Source of the DNA: Shewanella sp.
Lineage (GTDB): Bacteria > Pseudomonadota > Gammaproteobacteria > Enterobacterales > Shewanellaceae
DNA: 8,156 nucleotides
Reading direction: 5' to 3'
Assembly: GCA_004195335.1 (NCBI GenBank)
Contig: SDWK01000856.1
Location: 1 to 8,156 of the forward strand
Shown here: positions 1-6,633 of the stretch, one piece after another
How positions within the stretch are numbered: the stretch's first letter is position 1
Layout of the letters: each line of letters begins with the position of its first letter
The notes under the pieces: model-generated
What the model was told of the DNA's origin: nothing
What the model saw: the letters and a program-made list of their open reading frames with translations, nothing else
The model's database searches: none
Position numbers and translations under genes: made by a program

Positions 1-129
1 GACAAGTGCAGCTTTGATTGACTCATTCTCACACTTAGCCTTCCCGGCAGATGAGAGGCTCTTATCACTAGGCAATGAAGTTTTTTGCATTGCTAACCGA
101 CTATTTTCTAATTGACTTTTTTCTAACAT
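1..129 (-). CDS. Partial CDS, 5' end only, unknown product, overlapping the upstream tlpA-like gene
   Basis: The reading frame starts at ATG 129-127 and stays open for 43 codons to the left edge, so only the N-terminus is present. The start lies inside the last codons of the TlpA-like gene (7-nt overlap). It is preceded by AAGGA at 140-136 with 6-nt spacing, a good Shine-Dalgarno, which implies translational coupling. The visible peptide begins MLEKSQLENSRLAMQKTS and is hydrophilic and rich in Lys, Ser and Glu, with one Cys near residue 33. No signal peptide or membrane segment is seen. A second in-frame ATG at 90-88 is possible but has a poorer ribosome site. I do not recognise the family. 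Co-transcription with a periplasmic thioredoxin is the only functional hint. That a gene is here is fairly likely; its product is unknown. Confidence 0.55.
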   Translation of the reverse strand, partial: MLEKSQLENSRLAMQKTSLPSDKSLSSAGKAKCENESIKAALV

Positions 130-710
130 ACGCTGTCCTTATCGCACACCACCCCCGCTAACGCCACGGGCTTCTCTTCACTGTCTGAGGTTTGATTCCA
201 CTGTTCTATATTGGCCGCCAACGTATGGGTTATCCCATCCACTTGTTTTATCACCCCATTGATATCGACGAGGAAACCTGTAGGTGTGCCCATAACCCCG
301 TATCTGTGGGTAATTTCGGCATTATCATCGAAGGCGATAGCGTAATTAGCCTCAAATCGGGCCTGAAATTGAGATATCTCGGCTAAAGAATCACTCCAGC
401 TGGTATTGATGGCAAGTAACTTAACCTGATCACCGAACTCACGCTCAATAGCCATCAGCTGAGGCACCTTCTTCATGCAGTGGCCACACCAGGTATTCCA
501 AAAGATCAGATAGACTGACTGCTTCCCCTTAAACTCGCTAAGTTTGAAAGGCGCGTTATCGATTTGATTGATCGTGAAGTTTGGCGCTATCTCCCCCACT
601 TTTAACGGCTCGGCGCTAACCGACAGACTAAAGTTAAAAACAAGAACCAGAGCCAGGCTCCTGATAATCACAGAACTTAGTTCAGATAATGATGAAATGA
701 CTCTACCCAT
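123..710 (-). CDS. TlpA/ResA-type periplasmic thiol-disulfide oxidoreductase (thioredoxin fold)
   Basis: A 195-residue secreted or membrane-anchored thioredoxin-like protein. Residues 1-33 form a signal sequence: Arg near the start, a hydrophobic stretch at about 17-30, and a plausible cleavage site after SVSA (residue 33). The TlpA/AhpC-like core follows, with VGEIAPNF near 38-45 typical of redoxin-type TlpA proteins, active site WCGHC (C75, C78), and the cis-proline loop GTPTG (P143). Family members act as periplasmic disulfide reductases, for example in cytochrome c maturation or in delivering electrons to specific partners. The partner here cannot be read from sequence. Beyond the thioredoxin fold a tail of about 25 residues ends with a second Cys pair (C189 and C195, the last residue), unusual for the family. 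The start ATG has GGGGA upstream. The next gene overlaps its 3' end. It is separate from the scs operon, with a gene pair of opposite strand between them. Confidence 0.85.
   Translation of the reverse strand: MGRVISSLSELSSVIIRSLALVLVFNFSLSVSAEPLKVGEIAPNFTINQIDNAPFKLSEFKGKQSVYLIFWNTWCGHCMKKVPQLMAIEREFGDQVKLLAINTSWSDSLAEISQFQARFEANYAIAFDDNAEITHRYGVMGTPTGFLVDINGVIKQVDGITHTLAANIEQWNQTSDSEEKPVALAGVVCDKDSVC
136..140 (-). promoter_or_regulatory. Ribosome binding site for the partial gene at the left edge
   Basis: AAGGA lies 6 nt before ATG 129-127, inside the 3' end of the TlpA-like gene. This site favours the overlapping start at 129 over the internal ATG at 90. Confidence 0.45.
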
Positions 711-763
711 GCGACTTTCCCCAACTCAATAACGAATACGGTTTCATATCAGGCCTCGACCAC

Positions 764-782
764 CTTATCACTATAGGATAAG
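764..782. promoter_or_regulatory. Small dyad over the putative -10 box of the TlpA-like gene
   Basis: CTTATC (764-769) and GATAAG (777-782) are exact inverted copies separated by 7 nt. The dyad covers the candidate -10 hexamer at 770-775, so it could be an operator. Six-bp arms also occur by chance, so this is tentative. Confidence 0.2.
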
Positions 783-797
783 CGCCAAAACCAACAA
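770..797 (-). promoter_or_regulatory. Candidate sigma-70 promoter for the TlpA-like gene
   Basis: On the minus strand, TTGTTG (797-792) and TATAGT (775-770) are separated by 16 nt. The -10 matches 5 of 6 consensus bases and the -35 matches 4 of 6. The predicted transcript start is about 50 nt before the ATG at 710. This is read from hexamers only. Confidence 0.3.
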
Positions 798-844
798 CTT
801 TGTAGTTACATTGAATTAACAGACCGTGTTCATCTACAAAATAA

Positions 845-873
845 TTCATGTTAACTCACTTTCTGATTAAAAT
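845..873 (+). promoter_or_regulatory. Candidate sigma-70 promoter for the DadA-like gene
   Basis: TTCATG (845-850) and TAAAAT (868-873) are separated by 17 nt. The -10 matches 5 of 6 consensus bases but the -35 is poor. It would give a leader of roughly 60 nt before ATG 942. An alternative pair is TTGAAT (811-816) with TACAAA (835-840) at 18-nt spacing. Confidence 0.25.
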
Positions 874-941
874 TTGATTCAGAACAATCTTTAACCGCCC
901 ACCCAAGGTAGTTTATCTACCATGGACTCCCTCGGACATTG

Positions 942-2342
942 ATGATGAAACCAGAATCTAATCGAAATGAAAACAAAGAGGTGGCTGTAATAGGCGGCGG
1001 GATTATCGGACTCTGCTGCGCTTATTACTTGCACAAGGCTGGCAAGTCAGTGGTCGTCATAGATAAAGGAGAGATTGGCAAGGCCTGCTCTTTCGGTAAT
1101 GCCGGCTATATCACGCCCAGTCACTTCGTTCCGCTGGCAGCGCCGGGTATGATACAAAAAGGCTTAAAATGGATGTTAAACCCTCAGAGCCCCTTCTTCG
1201 TGCGCCCGAGCCTCAACCTCGACTTTTTACACTGGCTCTGGTCCTTCGCTAAAAAATGCACCAAGCAACACACCTTAAATACCCAAGCAGCCATCTTAGC
1301 TATCAACCTTAAATCTTTAGCCCTCTATGAAGAGCTCAATGCAGAAGAGGCCCTTAAATTTGAGTTCCATCAGCAAGGTCTGTTAATGCTTTATAAGACA
1401 GAGAAAGGATTAAAGGAGGAGGCCGAAACCGTCAAACAGGCCAATAAACTAGGACTGAAAGCAAAGATGCTCAGCCCAAATGAGCTTAAATGTTTAGAGC
1501 CGAATATTGATTTCGATGTCATAGGCGGTGCCCATTACTCGGAAGATGCGCACATCACCCCCTATGAGTTACTCTGCAGTTTAAGAGCCTATCTTGAATC
1601 CCGGGGGGTGGAATTTATTGAGCACGCAGAGGTCACGACCTTTAATACCGAACCGGTCTCCAGCCCTTCCAATGCTCCCCATGCAGATACTCCCCATGTC
1701 GAGAATAAAGCCAAAAAGCTTATCTCGGCACACTATATTAAAGGTTCAGCAAAGGGGGTCATTGAAGCCGATGAGTTTATTCTTGCCAGTGGTGCCTGGT
1801 CAGGACGAATGGGTAAAACCTTAGGGTTGAAACTCCCCGTTCAGCCGGGGAAAGGGATCAGCATCACCTTAAGTAACGTGCCCAGTAAGCGACATGCTCA
1901 CGCGACTTTCGACTGTAAGACCCCCTTCCTATTGAGCGAAGCAAAAGTCGCCGTCACGCCATTTAACAATGAGATCCGCTTCGGTGGCACCATGGAGCTG
2001 GGTGTACTGGCCAATCAGGAGCGAAGAGGCATCAGCCAGAACAGGATTAAGGGATTACTAAAGTCAGTGGGTCGTTACCTGCCCGCATTCAAGGCTGAAA
2101 ATATCGATCAAAGCCAATTCTGGTCAGGCTTCAGACCCTGCTCTCCCGATGGATTGCCAATCATAGGTCGTTGTCACCCATACACTAACCTAACGGTATC
2201 GACAGGGCATTCCATGATGGGGCTGAGTCAGGGGCCTATCTCCGGCAAACTGGTGAGTGAGATAATCACTGGCACAAAAACCAGCGCTAACCTCAGCCCT
2301 TTCGACCCCAATAGATTTCACAGCAGAGGGAAAATAGCTTAA
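942..2342 (+). CDS. DadA-like FAD-dependent D-amino-acid dehydrogenase (DAO family)
   Basis: A 466-residue flavoprotein that probably oxidatively deaminates a D-amino acid or related imino acid at the inner membrane, passing electrons to the respiratory chain. The N-terminal Rossmann motif is VAVIGGGIIG (about residues 14-23), with an acidic residue at the end of strand 2 (VVVIDKG, D41). SFGNAGYITPS (about 50-60) is typical of DadA-type enzymes. The FAD-closing C-terminal block has GFRPCSPDGLPIIG (about 396-409) and GHSMMGLSQGP (about 422-432). The GHSMMGLS form resembles the branch that includes D-hydroxyproline dehydrogenases more than E. coli DadA, so the substrate is open. The protein exceeds the usual 415-435 residues mainly because of a Pro/His-rich insert at about 235-261. 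I prefer ATG 942 (GGA at 934-936, 5-nt spacing) over TTG 939; ATG 945 is also possible. The ribosome site is weak. No alanine racemase or hydroxyproline epimerase gene is adjacent. Confidence 0.85.
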   Translation: MMKPESNRNENKEVAVIGGGIIGLCCAYYLHKAGKSVVVIDKGEIGKACSFGNAGYITPSHFVPLAAPGMIQKGLKWMLNPQSPFFVRPSLNLDFLHWLWSFAKKCTKQHTLNTQAAILAINLKSLALYEELNAEEALKFEFHQQGLLMLYKTEKGLKEEAETVKQANKLGLKAKMLSPNELKCLEPNIDFDVIGGAHYSEDAHITPYELLCSLRAYLESRGVEFIEHAEVTTFNTEPVSSPSNAPHADTPHVENKAKKLISAHYIKGSAKGVIEADEFILASGAWSGRMGKTLGLKLPVQPGKGISITLSNVPSKRHAHATFDCKTPFLLSEAKVAVTPFNNEIRFGGTMELGVLANQERRGISQNRIKGLLKSVGRYLPAFKAENIDQSQFWSGFRPCSPDGLPIIGRCHPYTNLTVSTGHSMMGLSQGPISGKLVSEIITGTKTSANLSPFDPNRFHSRGKIA

Positions 2343-2375
2343 TCTGGGGAAGTCATCATCACAAAAGTTGCTTCA

Positions 2376-2741
2376 ATGAAGAGAAAAATAGCTTTTACCT
2401 TTTGTTTATTAATCATGATGAGCGCCATCGCTTATCATTTCCTATCGCCGAGGGTCGTGGTTGATAACCAGTCTGATAAGAGCTACTCGGCGTTAAACTT
2501 CTCTTTACCATCGAATAACCTCTCCTTCTCGGCCATCAAACCGAGAAGCCACCAATCGATCTATTTCTCCCCACAAAAGCAGATTGGATTGATCTCTTAC
2601 CAACTGTTCTCAGAGTCAGGAGATACCGTGGCACAGGGGCAATTAAGTTACATCGGCGACGAGAGTCCATTGGCAGAACTAGGGACGACACTCAAGTTCA
2701 CCATTAATGAAAACTATCAGATCAGCTTCAAAACCGATTAG
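2376..2741 (+). CDS. Hypothetical small exported or membrane-anchored protein, 121 aa
   Basis: I do not recognise this protein. It begins with a basic start (MKRK) and one hydrophobic segment at about residues 5-21, ending in SAIAYHFLSP, so it is a signal anchor or uncleaved signal peptide placing the rest in the periplasm. The remaining 100 or so residues alternate hydrophobic and polar positions and are rich in Ser and Asn, as expected of a beta-sandwich. No Cys occurs outside the membrane segment and no catalytic motif is evident. The start follows the DadA-like gene's stop by 33 nt on the same strand, so the two could share a transcript, but the ribosome site is poor (no clear purine run before the ATG). 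Length and codon pattern suggest a real gene. It ends about 85 nt from the convergent scsD. Confidence 0.6.
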   Translation: MKRKIAFTFCLLIMMSAIAYHFLSPRVVVDNQSDKSYSALNFSLPSNNLSFSAIKPRSHQSIYFSPQKQIGLISYQLFSESGDTVAQGQLSYIGDESPLAELGTTLKFTINENYQISFKTD

Positions 2742-2803
2742 AGATAGATGCAGTGATCGAAATTGACCACCGCATCGATTAACGGCAAACAGACAAACTA
2801 GTT

Positions 2804-2824
2804 CAGGCTATCAGCTTAGCCCTG
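2804..2824 (-). terminator. Possible terminator hairpin after scsD
   Basis: CAGGCTA (2804-2810) pairs with TAGCCCTG (2817-2824) across a 6-nt loop with one bulged C, beginning 4 nt past the scsD stop codon. On the minus strand it is followed by only a modestly T-rich stretch rather than a T run, so it is a weak intrinsic terminator candidate. It sits between convergent genes and could serve both. Confidence 0.35.
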
Positions 2825-2827
2825 GCT

Positions 2828-3376
2828 TTATGTAAATAGCATGCGCCACCACATGCCCGGCAGACTGGTAAACCCGGTGGTGTAATGTTTAAGTTCACCA
2901 TCTTTAAATACCATTATGGTCGGCGTCAGTTGCACCGACCAGTCTCTGGCAATGTCACTATCTGAGTCATTAAGCACTTCAAAATCATACTCTTTATACT
3001 TGAGATATTTGACCATCTTGTCATCGGTTCCCGAATTCATCGCGACCGTGACGACCGGATAACTCGTCGCCAGAACATCCACTGCGGGACTGACAAAATT
3101 ACACACCGGGCACCAGGAGCCCCAGAAGTACACCAATACAGCCTGGTCTTTACTCAAGGCGGCAATATCCAGGCTTTCCCCTTTCAGGCTAATCCCCGAA
3201 ATGTTGGGAAGATTATCTCTGGGAATATCTTTACCACGCCACATATCCAGACCCGCGCTGAACACCATTGAGAATATCAACAACAGAGCAAGCTGCCTCC
3301 CCCAGCCCAGAACACGCCTGAAAAAAGTCGGCTTAAGCTTAGTATCCGTGTTATCGATAGTTTTCTTATCGTTCAT
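2828..3376 (-). CDS. scsD: ScsD: membrane-anchored TlpA-like thioredoxin of the scs system
   Basis: About 182 residues from the preferred start. A basic, hydrophilic cytoplasmic N-terminus is followed by one membrane anchor (LALLLIFSMVFSAGLDMW, about 29-46) and a periplasmic thioredoxin domain with active site WCPVC (C89, C92) and cis-proline TPT (P152). The AxLVYFWGSWCPVC region and the tail SLPGMWWRMLF are typical of ScsD and related suppressor-of-copper-sensitivity proteins. It likely acts as a thiol reductase alongside ScsC, receiving electrons from ScsB; the precise partner is inferred. I chose ATG 3376-3374 because GGGGAG (3387-3382) lies 5 nt before it. The GTG at 3382 would overlap that ribosome site. 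It begins 11 nt after the scsC stop, so the two are co-transcribed. It is the last gene of the operon. Confidence 0.85.
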   Translation of the reverse strand: MNDKKTIDNTDTKLKPTFFRRVLGWGRQLALLLIFSMVFSAGLDMWRGKDIPRDNLPNISGISLKGESLDIAALSKDQAVLVYFWGSWCPVCNFVSPAVDVLATSYPVVTVAMNSGTDDKMVKYLKYKEYDFEVLNDSDSDIARDWSVQLTPTIMVFKDGELKHYTTGFTSLPGMWWRMLFT

Positions 3377-3387
3377 CGTCACTCCCC

Positions 3388-4206
3388 TTAGCCCTTAGCC
3401 TGGATCACTTCTTCAAGCTGCTCTTTCAACACCTCATAAGAGACTAACCCTGGAATAACCGTGTCACCAAATATCATGCTAGGCGTGCCACTTAGCCCTA
3501 AATCTCTCATCAAGGAGATGTTATCACGCACAACTTTGACGACGCGGGCATCACTCTTAGTTAACCACTGCTCGGTATCTGTTCGCTTAGCCACCTTAGC
3601 AATGGCATCGGCGTCGAGCCTGCGTGGGCTGGACATCAACATAGTCTTCAACGCGTGGTACTTTTCTGGCTCGTTAAGCCATACTTTTTGTGCCAGCTCG
3701 ACCGCCTGTTGCGATCCTTCACCTTGCAATGGCACCATCTTGGTAATAATTCTTAGCTGTGGGTAATCTTCGACTAATTTGTCCAGTGTAGGCTCGAGTT
3801 TCTTACAGTAGGGGCAGTTAAAGTCGGTAAAATAGACCATAGTGATCGCAGGATTTTCGGCGCCCTTCCATGGGTCAGTTTGGGTCTCAAATAATCCCGC
3901 GTGATGCTGTTCAACCAAACTCTCTCTGACCTGGCTCACCTGCTCCTCTTCACGCATCTGTAGCGCAATAATGGCTTCCTTTAACAGCTGCGGATCATTG
4001 ATCAATGCATCTTCAACAATCGCCCTGATCTCCAATTTTTGCTCATCTGTAAAGCTACTATGGTCGGCGTGAGCAAGCTGACTCATCATCAACTGTGATG
4101 AGAGAAAAAAAACAGAACCTGCAACGGTGGCCAGCATGGCAAATTTAGCCTTACGAGATTGAAACAGCATATCGGTGACGCGATTAAAACGTGATAAAAC
4201 TTTCAT
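3388..4206 (-). CDS. scsC: ScsC: periplasmic DsbA/DsbC-like disulfide oxidoreductase or isomerase
   Basis: A 272-residue secreted protein. A long basic N-region (1-21) precedes a hydrophobic core (about 22-42) and a likely cleavage site after AHA (residue 47). Residues 52-105 are a charged helical segment (TDEQKLEIRAIVEDAL onward) resembling the N-terminal oligomerisation region of ScsC/BdbD-like proteins. The DsbA-type thioredoxin domain has YFTDFNCPYCKK (C131, C134) with the usual helical insertion, and cis-proline GTPSM (P242). ScsC is kept reduced by ScsB and shuffles or protects disulfides under copper stress. Start ATG 4206-4204 has AAAGGA (4217-4212) with 5-nt spacing. A longer in-frame reading to 4254 has no ribosome site and would translate a hairpin. 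It is separated from scsB by 118 nt, much more than from scsD. Confidence 0.88.
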   Translation of the reverse strand: MKVLSRFNRVTDMLFQSRKAKFAMLATVAGSVFFLSSQLMMSQLAHADHSSFTDEQKLEIRAIVEDALINDPQLLKEAIIALQMREEEQVSQVRESLVEQHHAGLFETQTDPWKGAENPAITMVYFTDFNCPYCKKLEPTLDKLVEDYPQLRIITKMVPLQGEGSQQAVELAQKVWLNEPEKYHALKTMLMSSPRRLDADAIAKVAKRTDTEQWLTKSDARVVKVVRDNISLMRDLGLSGTPSMIFGDTVIPGLVSYEVLKEQLEEVIQAKG

Positions 4207-4211
4207 GATTT

Positions 4212-4217
4212 TCCTTT
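4212..4217 (-). promoter_or_regulatory. Ribosome binding site that fixes the scsC start
   Basis: AAAGGA on the minus strand lies 5 nt before ATG 4206-4204 and only 3 nt after the hairpin at 4221-4248. It decides between this start and the longer reading frame beginning at 4254. Confidence 0.6.
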
Positions 4218-4220
4218 GGT

Positions 4221-4248
4221 GTGCTGGGCGACTTAAATAGCCCAGCAC
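4221..4248 (-). other. Perfect 9-bp intra-operon hairpin before scsC
   Basis: GTGCTGGGC (4221-4229) and GCCCAGCAC (4240-4248) are exact inverted copies with a 10-nt AT-rich loop. In the scs transcript the hairpin sits between scsB and scsC, with its foot 3 nt from the scsC ribosome site. No T run follows on either strand, so it is not a standard intrinsic terminator. It may be an mRNA processing or stability element that sets scsCD output relative to scsB, or a protein-binding dyad. Confidence 0.6.
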
Positions 4249-4324
4249 GCACATTTGTTCAATTTAACGATTGAAGATGAATAACCTGATGAGATCTCAG
4301 ACCTTCAAATAGCTAGGCTAGTCA

Positions 4325-6451
4325 TCACTGACCTGAGGTCGTGTCACCCACAGGTGAGGTCGCCGCTATCGTTCTCGAAGAGGCCCGTTCAATCGCCGAC
4401 AGCACCTCATTGGTACTCAGAATTTCAGGTAACTCTATGCCTTGAGGGGCGTTGGGCCCATAGACCACATTAAACGGCACACCGAAGCGATTATGGCGCT
4501 GCAGATACTGAGTAATTGGCGCCGATGGCTTAGTCCAATCCCCCTTCATGATCACCATATGCGGTTGCTTAAGAGAACTGTAAACAGGGTCTTGCAGTAT
4601 CACTCCCGCCTTATTGGCCTTACAGGTAATGCACCAGTCAGCTGTCACATCGACAAACACGGTTTTACCCTGTGCGACCTGTTGACTGATCTCGGCTTCA
4701 CTCAACGGCGTCCAAGCTAAGTCTGTGGGCAGAGGTCTGGCCCACTGTTCAGAGGTCATAAAGGCGGTAACGGCACTGAATAATATGCCCAAACTAATGC
4801 TGGCTATCACGGCGGCACTGCCATGTTTCTTTGCCATAAAGACAAAAAACATCAGCACTAATAACCCGGCGAACACCCACAGAATGCTCGAAGCAACGAA
4901 ATTGCTTAACAGGCTGATTAACCACAGGCTGGTGATTAACAACATGACCGAGAAGAACACCTTAACGATATTCATCCAGCGACCGGGTTTAGGGAAGTAA
5001 TTCGCCACCTGCGGAAACAGGGCAACCAGCAACCAAGGTGATGCCATCCCAACGGCCAGCGCAGTAAAGATAACAAACAGACTGAGCGTATCGGCACCCA
5101 AGGCGAAGGCAACTGCAGTCCCTAAGAAGGGAGCGCTACAGGGCGTCGCCAATAGGGTCGCAAACATTCCCTGTAGGAAATGGCCTCGGTTATTGTTTCC
5201 GCCGGTAGTTGCCAGCTTGGTCTGCAAGCTGGATGGCAGGTTAATCTCAAATGTGCCGAGCATATTAAGGGCAAAGATTGAGGTCACGATTGCCATAAAA
5301 CCGATAAACCAAGGATTCTGGAATTGAATGCCCCAACCAATCGCCTGTCCGGTGAATTTAAGCACTAAGATAAATCCGGCCAGCAGCCAGAACGAGACTA
5401 AAATCCCCAATGCAGATGCAATAAACTGCTGACGGATCTCATTTCGCTTAAGCTCTGGAGCGGCGATAACCGTACTTAACTTCATCCCGAGTACAGGCAG
5501 TACACAGGGCATCACATTAAGGATTAAGCCGCCGAGGAGCGCGATAAGTAACACCTTAATGAGTGAAATATCATCCTCAATAATCTGAGTCGGTATCACT
5601 TCATTTGAATACTCAAAAGCCTGTTCACTATCGACTACCGTGACATTAAGCGTTTTACCAAGCACCTCCGAAGCCCCTAACCAGCTCTTACCATCGAAAG
5701 TGGCTATTAGCTTAGTCGGTCCACTGTCAGTGCCACTCTCTTTCTCTTTAAGAGAGGTAAGGGTGAACACCGTATCGGGTTCACCATCGATCAAGAGTTG
5801 AGGCTGTCGCCATTGACCCGCATCTAGCTCAACTTGCAGCTTGCTTTTAGCACTGTCCCAACCGATTTTAATCGGTGTTCCTACGCCATTCCCGACCTTC
5901 TGCGGCACTTTAGACACGGCTTTGTTATAGGTAAACATTGCCTCTGTGTCGGCCCTCAACTCACTGGGCGTCACATCCAGTGACACCTCATAATCGGTCA
6001 ACACACAGATGGTGGTACACGATGACAGCGTAACCTTGCCTCTCAATTGAGCGACTTCATCACTATCATTCAATGTGAGCAGCAAAGGAAAGCTTACATG
6101 ATGCTTATAGCCCCAGGTTTGCAGCCCCATCAGCGAAAAATGTTCAGGTACTGGCCATGACCAGTCGACACTCTTTAAATTGGTCGATTTATCCCATTTG
6201 ATGCCAGGTGCTATGCCGCCCTCACCCGGGCTACGCCAATAGGTTTTCCAATCATCTTCTAACTTAACCTCCAACACGGCAGGCAAGGTGTTATTGACCG
6301 AGTCAAACTCACCGGTCAACATCAACCTGAGTTTCACCGGGGGATGATTGGGGTTTTCAATCCAAGGGGTGGATTGTGCAAAGGCTGTGCTCGACATCAA
6401 AATCAAACAGAGCGCGAATAGATTTTTTAGATACTTCAAGTTCATCTCCAT
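4325..6451 (-). CDS. scsB: ScsB: DsbD-like transmembrane thiol electron transporter
   Basis: About 708 residues from the chosen start. It carries reducing power from cytoplasmic thioredoxin across the inner membrane to ScsC and probably ScsD. A signal peptide (about 1-25, ending STAFA) leads into a periplasmic DsbD-alpha-like region (about 26-290) containing WKTYWRSPGEGG and the Cys pair SSCTTIC (C145, C149). The CcdA/DsbD-beta membrane core (about 297-570) has the paired cysteines in NVMPCVLPVLGMK (C316) and LLATPCSAPFLGT (C438) and about eight hydrophobic helices. A periplasmic C-terminal thioredoxin domain has ADWCITCK (C607, C610) and cis-proline GVPFN (P659). All six redox cysteines of the relay are present. 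The large N-terminal domain separates ScsB from ordinary DsbD. Start choice is uncertain: ATG 6451 and ATG 6445 both give a signal peptide, neither has a well-spaced ribosome site, and a TTG at 6487 is unlikely. The upstream gap is 182 nt. Confidence 0.88.
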   Translation of the reverse strand: MEMNLKYLKNLFALCLILMSSTAFAQSTPWIENPNHPPVKLRLMLTGEFDSVNNTLPAVLEVKLEDDWKTYWRSPGEGGIAPGIKWDKSTNLKSVDWSWPVPEHFSLMGLQTWGYKHHVSFPLLLTLNDSDEVAQLRGKVTLSSCTTICVLTDYEVSLDVTPSELRADTEAMFTYNKAVSKVPQKVGNGVGTPIKIGWDSAKSKLQVELDAGQWRQPQLLIDGEPDTVFTLTSLKEKESGTDSGPTKLIATFDGKSWLGASEVLGKTLNVTVVDSEQAFEYSNEVIPTQIIEDDISLIKVLLIALLGGLILNVMPCVLPVLGMKLSTVIAAPELKRNEIRQQFIASALGILVSFWLLAGFILVLKFTGQAIGWGIQFQNPWFIGFMAIVTSIFALNMLGTFEINLPSSLQTKLATTGGNNNRGHFLQGMFATLLATPCSAPFLGTAVAFALGADTLSLFVIFTALAVGMASPWLLVALFPQVANYFPKPGRWMNIVKVFFSVMLLITSLWLISLLSNFVASSILWVFAGLLVLMFFVFMAKKHGSAAVIASISLGILFSAVTAFMTSEQWARPLPTDLAWTPLSEAEISQQVAQGKTVFVDVTADWCITCKANKAGVILQDPVYSSLKQPHMVIMKGDWTKPSAPITQYLQRHNRFGVPFNVVYGPNAPQGIELPEILSTNEVLSAIERASSRTIAATSPVGDTTSGQ

Positions 6452-6633
6452 TCTGTAGCGAATACAGAACAAGTAGAATAAATCCAATCGATGAGACTGG
6501 CTTTAAATAAATGTACACTTAATAACAAGTGACTAATAAAACTGAATAATAAAAACTGAATAACAGGAACGACTAACAATTCAGGTCACAGGCTATAATA
6601 CCCATAGGTATCAGAAAGTGACTCCAGCCGGTT
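6452..6633 (-). other. AT-rich intergenic gap between the first scs gene and scsB
   Basis: A 182-nt non-coding stretch. It holds a near-tandem repeat AATAAAACTGAATAA (6535-6549) and AATAAAAACTGAATAA (6548-6563), a small hairpin CACTT/AAGTG (6516-6520, 6527-6531), and ATACC/GGTAT (6598-6602, 6607-6611) just past the upstream stop. I could not pick a convincing -35/-10 pair for scsB, although the length and AT richness would allow an internal promoter. No ORF here is credible. Confidence 0.4.

Noticed and set aside
3377..3382. GTG start for ScsD
   Set aside because: It overlaps the Shine-Dalgarno that is properly spaced for ATG 3376.
4207..4254. 16-residue N-terminal extension of ScsC
   Set aside because: The extension has no ribosome site and translates the intergenic hairpin. 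ATG 4206 has AAAGGA and starts a normal signal peptide.
6452..6487. TTG start adding 12 residues to ScsB
   Set aside because: It has no ribosome site and would place extra residues before a complete signal peptide.
6598..6611. ATACC-CATA-GGTAT as a terminator after the first scs gene
   Set aside because: It has a five-bp AT-rich stem without a T run. It may be a trace of the same repeat family, but cannot be supported.
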